Positions 31,832 to 41,536 of a stretch of 64,000 nt of DNA are shown in pieces. The stretch is from NCBI GenBank assembly GCA_043228905.1, contig JBHGNT010000001.1, positions 25,420,001 through 25,484,000 of the forward strand, written 5' to 3'. A model generated the notes under the pieces. The model saw only the letters and a program-made list of their open reading frames with translations, searched no databases and was not told the origin of the DNA. The stretch comes from Azolla caroliniana. Lineage: Eukaryota; Polypodiophyta. Position 1 is the stretch's first letter. Every line of letters starts with the position of its first letter. The position numbers were made by a program, and so were the translations under genes.

Positions 31832-32226
31832 TGAAAAGAATAGTGTGCGGAAGCAAGTAGAAAACCGAAGACAGAAAAATGCAAGGGTTTAATAGAGAGC
31901 TTGAATATATGCAGTACACGGGAGAGACAGAGAGAAAGAGAGAGAAGACACAAGACTCTATTAAGAAAATAACAGTTCTCTATAATACTCTCTGTACATC
32001 ATATGTGTTCAGTGAACACTTTTATACAAGTCCATATGGGCTGACAAAAGTACGGTGTACTTCAATGCTCACACAAGCGTCTACCTAGTAGTCTAGGCTG
32101 CTACTAGACTTCCGGTTACTGATGGATCCGGCTAACCGGCTCACCGATCTAGCTCATACTTCCGGATACCGATCCGGCTTAGGCTTATTCAGCCGATCCG
32201 GATCCAGTTGAGTTTGCCGCTCAACA
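31832..32226 (-). repeat. 5' LTR of Copia A
   Basis: 395 bp, pair of 107-524. It is bounded on the outside by the TSD AGTCT (32,227-32,231). Confidence 0.9.
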
Positions 32227-32231
32227 AGTCT

Positions 32232-33292
32232 CGTGCGCTTCGATGGCATACGCGAAAGTGCAACCTAATGGTCAAGCCAAATGAGCCCTCTTTTCGTAGT
32301 AGGCCCACGTGGCCCATCACATGGTTACGTCATTATGAATGCCTCTCGTAAGAATGATCTCATGGTGGCATCGTATCCATGTAACGAGGGAGGGATGTTG
32401 GATATGTGTGTCATAGGAGTGACCTCACATGAAGTGGGTCAAGCCCTACATTCTCAACATTATTGTGGCTATAGGCATTTCTTTACGTAATAAAATCGAA
32501 GTCACCAACGGGAATGTCAACAATAAAAAATTGTTGAAAAAAGGGATGGTGACAACACCATTCTCACAATAATGTGAGGACGGCCACCAAGATCCTTTCC
32601 CCGAAAAGGAAAACACTCAATATTAAAATTATGTAATAACTTATATACACATATGTATATTATCACATATATACGATCAAATGCGTATACACGTGACCAC
32701 ATATGCGTATATTAAACAAATCGTTACATCAAATAGCCATAAATGATATGATCGAGATACGTAATTGAGGCATATAGCTCTACGCAAACGAAACATCCAA
32801 AAATAAGGGTTCATCATAATACGCAATTGAAGTATTGACCTCTTACGCATACGAGACCAAACACATATCATTTACTAGGAAATCGAGGTATTGACCTCAT
32901 ACTCATACGTAACATATGTATGTGAGTGTAATACACAATTGAGGTATTAACCTCGTGCGCATACGACACTACTCACATATTCAATATATGTCAAATGAGG
33001 TATTGACCTCATACACATATGTAAACGTTTTATACAACCAATTAATAACCACTACAACATCATTAAATTAATGAAAAAAATTACATATAGACTATACACA
33101 TGATTAGATGGGAGAAGAAAAAATAGAAAAAATAATAAAGAAAGAGTTACCGAAGTTCCTTTGTTGATCGTTGTCGAAGTACTTTGTTGTTCATTGTCTG
33201 GATCAAGGCCGACCGCACATCGATCGATCACCATCAATCAACAAGACAAAAGACAACAAAAGAAACATTAGAACATAGGCTTTGAAACCAAC
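32232..33292 (-). other. Element G: truncated gag edge and leader
   Basis: The first 12 bases continue the G gag knuckle region (compare 4,831-4,845). The sequence then jumps to leader homologous to D at about 13,365-14,389, so most of the G gag N-terminal half is deleted. It contains a second copy of the five-hairpin array at 32,767-33,010. The tRNA primer site next to the LTR is degenerate. Confidence 0.75.
32767..33010. repeat. Hairpin repeat array in G leader
   Basis: Five units starting at 32,767 (degenerate), 32,829 (one arm base changed), 32,885, 32,941 and 32,997. The last three are perfect GAGGT/ACCTC hairpins. They correspond one to one to the array in D. Confidence 0.75.
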
Positions 33293-33736
33293 TATTAGAG
33301 ATATGTACTAATGTAAGCATTAGATAAGGATAGAATATAGATAGATAGATAGAAAGGAGAGAGAGAGAGAGAAAGAAGTGTGTTGATCCACCTGACCACC
33401 CCCGAGTGAAGGGATCGAGACGGACTCAAGCCTCAATCGGCGTCCCATACCACCGTCGTGGCGTCGAGTCGTACCTGGTGCTGGCGTGCTCACTACAAGA
33501 GTTGAACCGCCGAGAAACAGAGTCTCGACGTAGTCAAAAGATGATGAAATGAGGATAGCTAGGCCTCTTATTTATAGCGATACCCAAGGCCCCCAAGCAA
33601 GTTCACACTTGGCCTAATGGGTTGTCTCAATCCCGAGGATTAAAAGTAATCCTCCCCTTCTTTACACTCTCGTTTAACCCTCACACTTATCCATGTGTAT
33701 AGAATACTACGGTAAATTCTCACTACGGGATATTAT
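33293..33736 (-). repeat. 5' LTR of G, main part
   Basis: Homologous to the D LTRs (14,390-14,844), more diverged. It is split by Copia E after ..GGGATATTAT; the remaining 18 bp are at 39,201-39,218 (GTGGTCATGCCCATAACA). Confidence 0.85.
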
Positions 33737-33905
33737 TGTCGAATACATGTGTATAATGGACGTATTCACACTATCCCGTTTTGGCCATTTATGTAATTAG
33801 CATAAAGGGTAGTTGCCCTAAGTCGGTCACTATATATAGTGACCTTGTAACCTCTTTGTGGGGTTGGTTGTTGTATTCTTTGTTTATGCAATAAGAAAGT
33901 CTTTT

Positions 33906-33941
<36 letters not shown>

Positions 33942-34025
33942 AACGACCTACAATCTCTCATACGCAGGTACTGAACAGAACAGAATGCTTCTTGATCTTC
34001 CGCATTAACGACCTCGCTTCCAACA
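33737..34025 (+). repeat. 5' LTR of E
   Basis: 289 bp, TGTCGAATAC...CTTCCAACA, with a (TC)n run at about 33,909-33,937 and an inverted repeat CACTATATATAGTG around a TATA-like core near 33,827-33,840. Confidence 0.95.
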
Positions 34026-34027
34026 TC

Positions 34028-34039
34028 TGGTATCAGAGC
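34028..34039 (+). other. Primer-binding site of E (tRNA-Met)
   Basis: TGGTATCAGAGC two bases after the LTR. Confidence 0.9.
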
Positions 34040-34701
34040 GGAGGTTCGGCCGTCATCACCGCCTGCACAGCATTCGGTTCTTCACTTCATCTCGGCCTGC
34101 ACAGTATCCGCGTCATTCGAAGAAAGAGAGAAGAAGAACAAAAACGAGGTTTGCACCTCATCGCGTTAGATCCTCTTGCTTGGAGTAAGCCCACAGGTTG
34201 TACTCTCTTCCGTGTGATCGTAACCGCTCGAGGTGAAATCCCCTTGTGCATCATTGACACGATCGTGCTCCATTCGGTTAAACGGCATCCGAAGAGGTCA
34301 CCAAACGCTGCTCGTTGTAACCACTCGGTGCAGATCGGTCTCAAGACAACAACCCCAATTCGTGCTTCATCCGGCTGATCGACATTCGAGAGGATCAGTT
34401 GGATCTGTCTCTCTCGTCGCTGCAGCCACCCGAAGCAGAATCGGTCCAGATAATCGGTTTCAATTATCGGTATTCGGCATATATATCCGAAGCGAACCGG
34501 GCTCACTCCGACTCGGCAACATTCGGGAAGACCAGTCGGTTCTGTCCCTCAAGCTACCGGAGTCAATTCGAGCAAGTTCCGAAGCCGAACCGACTCGGGT
34601 TCAAATCCGACTAGAACGATATCGGGTGAGCCAACCGGCTGCACTCCAACAAGGTTCGTAGTCAACTCTGAACCGAGCTTCGTCAACCAAAACCGAATTT
34701 G

Positions 34702-37700
34702 ATGGCATCAACATCCGGCTCGTCAGAAATGAGTCTACGAAAGTTCGATGGATCGAACTTCAACTTCTGGAAGGAACAAATGCAGGACTATCTCATAGTC
34801 AAGGGGCAAATCGACCCCATCGAAAATGAAGAACCTCCAGAAGGATACAAACCAATTGAGTGGCAGAAGCTGGACAGAATTGTCCGCGCCACGATTCGGA
34901 TGCACCTATCGGAATCGGTATACTTTACGGTGCAATCGTGTACGACAGCATTCGAACTGTGGAAAACACTGTCGGACACTTACGAAAAGAAGGTCGCCGC
35001 AACGAAGATGTTTCTGATCCGGCGCCTCTACAACTTGCGGATGAAAGAATCCGATTCGGTTCAGGCACACCTCAATGAGTACGAAAGCATCAGCTCCCAA
35101 ATCTCATCTCAGGGGACGGCAATCGAGGATGAACTCAGAGCAATGATACTCATGAGCAGCCTTCCCTCATCATGGGAAACTTTCGTCACAACTGTGTGCA
35201 ACGCGTCAACCACGGCTGTTAAATACTCCGAAGTCACGAGCGCAATCCTAACCGAAGCAGCTCGGAGAAAGTCTTTCGGCAAAGACTCAACAGAAGACGC
35301 TTATGTAGTACAAGGTTCGACAGACCGATCGAACATACGAGGAAGAGATTCCTCACGACCGCCGAACAATCAGCGAAGACGGAGCCAGTCACGGGATAAC
35401 CGAATCTGCAACTACTGCAAGAAACCCGGACACATCAAAGCCGACTGCCGCGCACTCAAGAACAAGAACAACAAGAAGAGTGGCCGGCATGAGGAGATCA
35501 ATTACGTCAGCTTCTCAGCTGATGTACTACCGGACGACCCGAATATACTATCAATCGAAAATCCAGTCGGATCAGAAGTTCTACTCACGACTGAAGAATC
35601 GAGCACATGGCTCTTAGATTCGGGCGCGTCATTTCACGTGACTCCTCATCGATCCCAATTTCGGCAATACACGATCCGTCACTCCGACTCAGTTCGGGTC
35701 GGTAACTCGCAACACTGTGACATCATCGGAATCGGCACAGTAGAGCTCAACCTTGCAGGTGGCTCTACACTTGTACTCCACAATGTCCGACATGTACCCG
35801 AGCTCTCAAGGCCATTGATCTCAGTCGGACAACTAGATGAAGACGGCATTCGTGCCGGTTTCTCTTCGGGAGGGTGGACACTCCACAGGGGGAACCTCCT
35901 GCTTGCTAGAGGACCCAAGATACACTCACTGTATCCGTTACATGTTACGCTCAGAGAGGGTAACCTGTTTTTGGTGGATATTCCTGTGTCATCACTATGG
36001 CACCGACGATTGGGACACCTCAGCAAGGCCGGCATCACGCATCTATCTAGAGCCGGATACATCCCCAAACTCTCCTTCTCCGACAATCAATTCTGCGAGC
36101 ATTGCCAGTATGGCAAACAAACCGCCGCATCACACCCGACATCCGCACCAAGAGAAACGAGACCTCTCGATTTAGTCCATTCGGACGTCTGTGGCCCAAT
36201 GCCGCATCAGTCTCTAGGCGGTGCATCTTACTTCGTCACTTTTATTGACGACTCGACTCGAAAGGTGTGGGCGTATCCAATTCGCACCAAAGATCGTGTC
36301 TTCTCGATCTTTTCAGATTGGCTCGCTATGGTGGAAAATCAAACCGACCGAAAGCTGAAATGCTTTCGGACAGACAATGGGGGAGAGTTCAAATCCGAAG
36401 AATTCGTCAAATTCTGCCGACAACGCGGCATCCGACGTGAACTTACGGCACCACACAGTCCGGAGCAAAACGGGATTGCCGAACGCATGAATCGGACAAT
36501 CCAAGAACGGTTAGTCTCCATGCTCCAACACTCCGGACTGTCGGATGGCTTCTGGGCAGAGGCTCTACTCACGGCAGTACACATAATCAATATGTCACCA
36601 AGTAGACCTCTAGGACTTCAAATTCCTCAGGAACTATGGATCGGCAGTAAGCCGAATTACGACAAGCTGAGGATCTTCGGATGCGAGGCGTACGCCCTTA
36701 TTCCGAAAGATGATCGCCGAAAACTTGCACCTCGGTCCAGGAAATGCATTTTCCTTGGATATGGATCCGACGGCGAAATGGGATACCGACTCTGGGACCC
36801 CGAACGCAGACAAATCGTTCGAAGTTCGGACGTTGTGTTCAACGAGTCGGCTATGAATCCATCAGTCGAAAAACCGATCGAAGTCCGAAGGGTAACATTT
36901 TCCGATGTGCCGACCCTTCAAGAAGGCCCTGCTCTCAACACACGGTCAGCTTCACGGGTAGCTGAACCTTACACTACCGACTCGGACAACCCCGACTCGG
37001 CACAGCAGAACAATCCGCTTTCGGACCATCCGACATTGATACCCGATGCGACCAGTCCAATCATACCTCGACGATCCGAGAGACTGTCGCAACCTCCGGA
37101 GAGGTATTCTCCTGGAATTTTCTTCACCGACGCCGGCGAACCGACGTCTTACGAAGAAGCATCGACATCTATCGATTCCGCCACCTGGCATCTGGCGATG
37201 GAGTCGGAAATGCACTCCATTCGGGCAAACAAGACTTGGGATCTGGTCGAATTACCTAGGAACCGACGTGCTCTTCCTTGCAAGTGGGTTTATCGACTAA
37301 AAGAGACGTCAGATTCGACCACCCCAAAGTACAAGGCCAGATTAGTTGCGAAGGGCTTCCGACAAGAATATGGCGTCGACTTCGACGAGATTTTTTCACC
37401 AGTGGTGAAAATGACAACCCTTCGTTTCCTACTCGGCGTAGTGGCAGCCGACAACTTGGAGCTGATTCAGCTAGATGTCAAAACAGCCTTCCTCCATGGT
37501 GATCTCGAGGAGGAAATTTATATGGAGCAGCCAAAAGGCTTCGTGGCAACCGGCCAAGAACATCTAGTCTGCCGACTCAGGAAGAGTCTATACGGCCTCA
37601 AACAGGCACCGCGACAATGGTACAAGAAGTTCGACGACTTCATCCAATCGATCGGCTTCTCCAAAAGCGATGAGGACCATTGTCTCTTCACCAACACAGC

Positions 37701-38715
37701 TCAAGATGGATCACCCATCTTCCTCATCATTTACGTGGACGACATGCTAATTTCTGGACGCCACGCGGGCGAACTTGCCGATCTCGTTCGGCAACTGCGG
37801 TTGAAGTTTGCCATGAAGGACCTCGGTCCGGCACGACACATCCTTGGCATGAAGATTAGTCGGCATCGCGATAAACGACATCTTTTTTTGTCTCAGACCG
37901 ACTATATCGGACGTGTCTTGGAACGCTTCAACATGCAATCAGCCAAATCTGCTTCAACCCCGCTCCCCATGAATCTTCGGCTCTCTCAGCGAGACTGCCC
38001 GACATCCGGTCCGGAGGGGGAAGATATGAAGTCGGTACCGTATGCACCGGCAGTCGGCTCCCTTATGTACCTGATGGTCGCGACACGGCCTGATATTTCT
38101 CATGCCGTAGGAGTCGTTAGCAGATTTATGCACAATCCTGGCCGATCGCATTGGAACGCAGTCAAGCATGTGTTCAGATATCTGGCTGGCACAAAAGACC
38201 ACGGCATTCTTTTCGGTCCGAACCGAACCTCAGGCGTAGTCGGTTACACCGACTCGGACTTCGCCGGCTGTATAGACAGTCGGAAATCTACAACCGGATA
38301 CTGCTTCAAATTCGGCAATGGAGCAATCTCGTGGAAGTCGAAACTTCAGGAGTGCACAGCGACCTCAACGACCGAAGCAGAATATGTAGCTGCGTCCGAC
38401 GCAGCAAAAGAAGCGTTATGGCTCGGTCGGCTGGCGCACACGTTTCGACAAGTCGACCATGACTCGGCTCGAGTTGTCTACAGCGACAGTCAAGGTGCTG
38501 TTGCCTTGTCGAAAAATCCGGTTCACCACAACGCCTCCAAACATATCGACGTTCGATATCACTTCGTTCGGGACTGCGTCATTTCAGGGAAAATCGGTCT
38601 AGAGAAAATATCCACAACCGACAACGTCGCAGATGGAATGACCAAATGTCTTTCGGCAGACCGTTTTCGGTCTCTTCGGCATCAGATGGGCGTAACGACA
38701 AACCAGTTCGGTTAG
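34702..38715 (+). CDS. Element E gag-pol polyprotein (Ty1/Copia)
   Basis: 1,337 aa from ATG 34,702 (MASTSGSSEMSLRKFDGSNF). Gag is followed by the zinc knuckle CNYCKKPGHIKADC (about residue 235), the protease WLLDSGASFHVT (about 310), and GAG-pre-integrase SLWHRRLGHLSKAG with FCEHCQYGKQ. The integrase has LDLVHSDVCGP, FRTDNGGEFK and EQNGIAERMNR (D, D, E). The RT has QLDVKTAFLHGDLEEE and IIYVDDMLISG. RNase H has VGYTDSDFAGC and TSTTEAEYVAASD, ending ADGMTKCLSADRF. All catalytic residues I can check are present and no stop interrupts the frame. About 660 bp of untranslated leader precede the ATG. Confidence 0.95.
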   Translation: MASTSGSSEMSLRKFDGSNFNFWKEQMQDYLIVKGQIDPIENEEPPEGYKPIEWQKLDRIVRATIRMHLSESVYFTVQSCTTAFELWKTLSDTYEKKVAATKMFLIRRLYNLRMKESDSVQAHLNEYESISSQISSQGTAIEDELRAMILMSSLPSSWETFVTTVCNASTTAVKYSEVTSAILTEAARRKSFGKDSTEDAYVVQGSTDRSNIRGRDSSRPPNNQRRRSQSRDNRICNYCKKPGHIKADCRALKNKNNKKSGRHEEINYVSFSADVLPDDPNILSIENPVGSEVLLTTEESSTWLLDSGASFHVTPHRSQFRQYTIRHSDSVRVGNSQHCDIIGIGTVELNLAGGSTLVLHNVRHVPELSRPLISVGQLDEDGIRAGFSSGGWTLHRGNLLLARGPKIHSLYPLHVTLREGNLFLVDIPVSSLWHRRLGHLSKAGITHLSRAGYIPKLSFSDNQFCEHCQYGKQTAASHPTSAPRETRPLDLVHSDVCGPMPHQSLGGASYFVTFIDDSTRKVWAYPIRTKDRVFSIFSDWLAMVENQTDRKLKCFRTDNGGEFKSEEFVKFCRQRGIRRELTAPHSPEQNGIAERMNRTIQERLVSMLQHSGLSDGFWAEALLTAVHIINMSPSRPLGLQIPQELWIGSKPNYDKLRIFGCEAYALIPKDDRRKLAPRSRKCIFLGYGSDGEMGYRLWDPERRQIVRSSDVVFNESAMNPSVEKPIEVRRVTFSDVPTLQEGPALNTRSASRVAEPYTTDSDNPDSAQQNNPLSDHPTLIPDATSPIIPRRSERLSQPPERYSPGIFFTDAGEPTSYEEASTSIDSATWHLAMESEMHSIRANKTWDLVELPRNRRALPCKWVYRLKETSDSTTPKYKARLVAKGFRQEYGVDFDEIFSPVVKMTTLRFLLGVVAADNLELIQLDVKTAFLHGDLEEEIYMEQPKGFVATGQEHLVCRLRKSLYGLKQAPRQWYKKFDDFIQSIGFSKSDEDHCLFTNTAQDGSPIFLIIYVDDMLISGRHAGELADLVRQLRLKFAMKDLGPARHILGMKISRHRDKRHLFLSQTDYIGRVLERFNMQSAKSASTPLPMNLRLSQRDCPTSGPEGEDMKSVPYAPAVGSLMYLMVATRPDISHAVGVVSRFMHNPGRSHWNAVKHVFRYLAGTKDHGILFGPNRTSGVVGYTDSDFAGCIDSRKSTTGYCFKFGNGAISWKSKLQECTATSTTEAEYVAASDAAKEALWLGRLAHTFRQVDHDSARVVYSDSQGAVALSKNPVHHNASKHIDVRYHFVRDCVISGKIGLEKISTTDNVADGMTKCLSADRFRSLRHQMGVTTNQFG

Positions 38716-38908
38716 AGCCGGACACAGAGCAGGATGGTTCCCGACAACCGACATCAGTTCCTCAATGATCGGCTTCAACTGTTCCGACCCGACCAGTTCG
38801 GTCTTCTGCCTTCGGACCCTGCCGACTCGGACAAAGCTGATATGTCCGAGAACCTAAGTCTATACCTGTAATCTTAGATAACCCATGTATACGCCCATTA
38901 CGGGGGAG

Positions 38909-39080
38909 TGTCGAATACATGTGTATAATGGACGTATTCACACTATCCCGTTTTGGCCATTTATGTAATTAGCATAAAGGGTAGTTGCCCTAAGTCGGTC
39001 ACTATATATAGTGACCTTGTAACCTCTTTGTGGGGTTGGTTGTTGTATTCTTTGTTTATGCAATAAGAAAGTCTTTTGTG

Positions 39081-39111
<31 letters not shown>

Positions 39112-39195
39112 AACGACCTACAATCTCTCATACGCAGGTACTGAACAGAACAGAATGCTTCTTGATCTTCCGCATTAACGACCTCGCTTCCAACA
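38909..39195 (+). repeat. 3' LTR of E
   Basis: 287 bp, identical by eye to 33,737-34,025 except for the TC run at 39,081-39,107. Confidence 0.95.
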
Positions 39196-39200
39196 ATTAT

Positions 39201-39218
39201 GTGGTCATGCCCATAACA
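39201..39218 (-). repeat. 5' LTR of G, last 18 bp
   Basis: GTGGTCATGCCCATAACA, the outer end of the G LTR after the Copia E insertion (the D LTR ends ATGGTCATGCCCGTAACA on the same strand). Confidence 0.75.
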
Positions 39219-39223
39219 CTATG

Positions 39224-39413
39224 TGTCGAATACGGGTGTATAATGGATGTATTCACACTGTCCCACTCAGACATACTAGGTTTAGGACAATTACGGTAAT
39301 ATGTCAAAGGACAGTTGCTCTAGCCTAGTTGATATATGACTAGCTTTGTAACCTAGTTTATGAGGATATTAGTTGTTGCCACTTTGAATAATACACTTTA
39401 TACGTTTGTGCCT

Positions 39414-39457
<44 letters not shown>

Positions 39458-39544
39458 GACCTTGATTCAAGCTTGAGTTGTCTTGTTCTTCTTTTTATCG
39501 AATATGTTCATATTCTACTGTCATCAACTTGGTGTCCTTCAACA
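39224..39544 (+). repeat. Lone Copia LTR H
   Basis: Starts TGTCGAATACGGGTGTATAA, like the LTRs of B and E, carries a 39-bp (TC)n run at 39,416-39,454 and ends ..CCTTCAACA. No Copia coding sequence follows, so it is a solo or truncated LTR. The flanks CTATG and CATAC do not make a clean TSD. It is more diverged than B or E. Confidence 0.65.
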
Positions 39545-40871
39545 CATACATGTTGTTTCTGTTGAGATGGGATCGTAGATTTGTGAGAAAGATATGTAGA
39601 AATACACGACTAGGAATAGAAAACAACAAATCAACAAGATATGCACAGTACAGAGACAACACAAATTTTACGGGGAAAGCCCTAAACGGGAAAAACCACG
39701 AGAGAACATATCTTCACTCCTTCTAAGTCCAATAAAGGTGTACTATTCTGATACAATTTTACAAGTTTGTGAAAGATGAACATAATATATAACCCTTTCT
39801 TCCCCATTGCCTTTGTTGTTGGGGATGTTATGAGCCAAAAGCAACACAATGGTTCTTGCAATTGTCCCTAGGTGGGCACTTAACTTTCGTTAAATTTACA
39901 TCATTGTGTTTGCATTTACCACATGTTTCATTTTCATCTCTTATGTATTGTGGATCATGTTTTCCCCTACTATCATTTTATTAACCATCAATCCCCTTGA
40001 AACATTTGTTCCAAATCTTAGCGCTTACCTTTTGAGCTATGTTTTGATTGTTCCATTGATCGTCTCCTTCTTACTTTTTCTCCCAATGTTCACTTCAACC
40101 TGATTCTCGACCTCATGAGAAACTTGACATCTTAGTGTTTTCCCTTTTTGCATCTGCCACATCACATCAACAATAACTTGGTTATTATAGTGTGAGTGTA
40201 TGTATATACCACCTTGTAACGATGTCGATCTCTTAGGTAATACAAATGGTAGTTGCATAAGGTGGACAAGTTGGTTACAACCAACAATGAGCCTCATGAA
40301 AGACCAATTCTCTTATGACTAAAGTCCATAAATGTTATATGATGTCTTCTTCTCAAGAGGTCTTTGATTTTCCAAAATATAAACCCAAAAACATTGTAAA
40401 CACATATTTTTTGTCTTGAAATAACTACTCATGGGTTTTTTTATTCATACAAATGGGCATGTCATTCTCTACAAGTTTGTAGATTAACGCAAAATCAAAT
40501 TTGTTGAATCAATCATTTAAATTTTAGGAGATTCTTTGGGCATGAGTCCAAAAACAAGTTAGGGAAAACATTTTTTCTCAATTTTATCAAAAATAATTTT
40601 GATCTATAGTAGCAATTAAGAAAACAATTAATCACGAGAATAATGCATGGGATCTCCAAACCAAGCAAAGCATGACTCCAGAAGGGTAGTTGGCGGGACA
40701 TCTGACAAACAACTACAAGTGATCCATCCATTCTTGGAAGCAAGTAACAATTGTTCATTACTCAAGCCAATTTGGCTTATGGACTACTTGTTGGATTTTA
40801 CCAAAGGTAGCATTAATCATCTTCATAGGAGTCAAGCATGTAACATTGCTTTTAAGGGGGGTTAGTAAGAT
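39545..40871. other. Non-genic stretch
   Basis: AT-rich with no supported gene. The part near 39,590-39,730 (ending GGGAAAAACCACGAGAG) resembles generic plant repeat sequence but has no borders I can define. Short ORFs here have no domain. Confidence 0.5.
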
Positions 40872-41322
40872 TAACAATCGGCAATGGTTCGATTTGAACC
40901 AAATCGAACCGTGAAAATGCGGCTTAACAGTTTAAACGATTCAGTTCGGTTCAGGTTTGGGTTTTTTTTAACGGTTCGGTTCGGTTTCAATGGTTCGAAA
41001 CCGTAGTTTAAACGGTTTAACGTTGTTTTATTTATTTTTTAAATAAAAAATTGTTTTTAAATAATCTTTTCATTTTCATGCCTTTTTCTCAATTTTAGGA
41101 AAAACTTTAAAATTTAAATAATGAAATATTTTAAAATTTAAAATTTAAAATTTGACCTAAGCTAAAAACTGAAACCGCGGTTTTACCAGTTTAATGGCGT
41201 AACGGTTTGAAATTTTTTTAATGGTTCGGTTTAACGGTTTCGTGGTTCGGTTCAAGTTTCAAAAAATTTAAACGGTTTGGTTTGTACCCTCTCGAACCAA
41301 ACCAAACCGTTGCCAATTGTTA
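40872..41322. mobile_element. hAT-like MITE
   Basis: About 450 bp between inverted ends TAACAATCGGCAATGG and the reverse complement of ..CCGTTGCCAATTGTTA. It is full of GGTTCGGTT/AACCGAACC motifs that let it fold on itself, and it has no ORF. Flanks AGTAAGAT (40,864-40,871) and GTTAAGAT (41,323-41,330) look like a worn 8-bp target duplication, the size made by hAT transposases. It ends about 95 bp before the TATA box of the next gene. Confidence 0.6.
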
Positions 41323-41416
41323 GTTAAGATCTCAGAAGGTATGTAATAGACTAGGTCCACCACCTTAAAAGGCACATTTTGATGGTTCTATCTTTTAGAT
41401 ATTGATAAAGAAACAG

Positions 41417-41426
41417 TATAAAAAAG
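41417..41426 (+). promoter_or_regulatory. TATA box of the LRR receptor-like kinase gene
   Basis: GTATAAAAAAG-type box 120 bp upstream of the ATG. The MITE lies just upstream, leaving less than 100 bp of non-repeat promoter. Confidence 0.6.
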
Positions 41427-41536
41427 GCACGACATCACTACTAAATTTCCTCTTTCTCCTCACTACTTCTACTCTTTTCTAAGACATTAAATCTTTTGTG
41501 GAAGATCAAGTGTTGATTTCATTCATTCATCGTATC

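Larger units (their letters stand above)
33737..39195 (+). mobile_element. Intact young Copia element E
   Basis: 5,459 bp on the plus strand with perfect TSD ATTAT (33,732-33,736 and 39,196-39,200). LTRs are 289 and 287 bp and differ, by eye, only by one TC unit. It has a primer site TGGTATCAGAGC (34,028-34,039), one uninterrupted gag-pol frame and a polypurine tract CGGGGGAG (38,901-38,908). All parts of an autonomous Copia element are present. It is inserted in the 5' LTR of G. Confidence 0.95.

Noticed and set aside
39219-39223. Target duplication for lone LTR H (CTATG / CATAC)
   Set aside because: Two of five bases differ, so H borders are not confirmed by a duplication.
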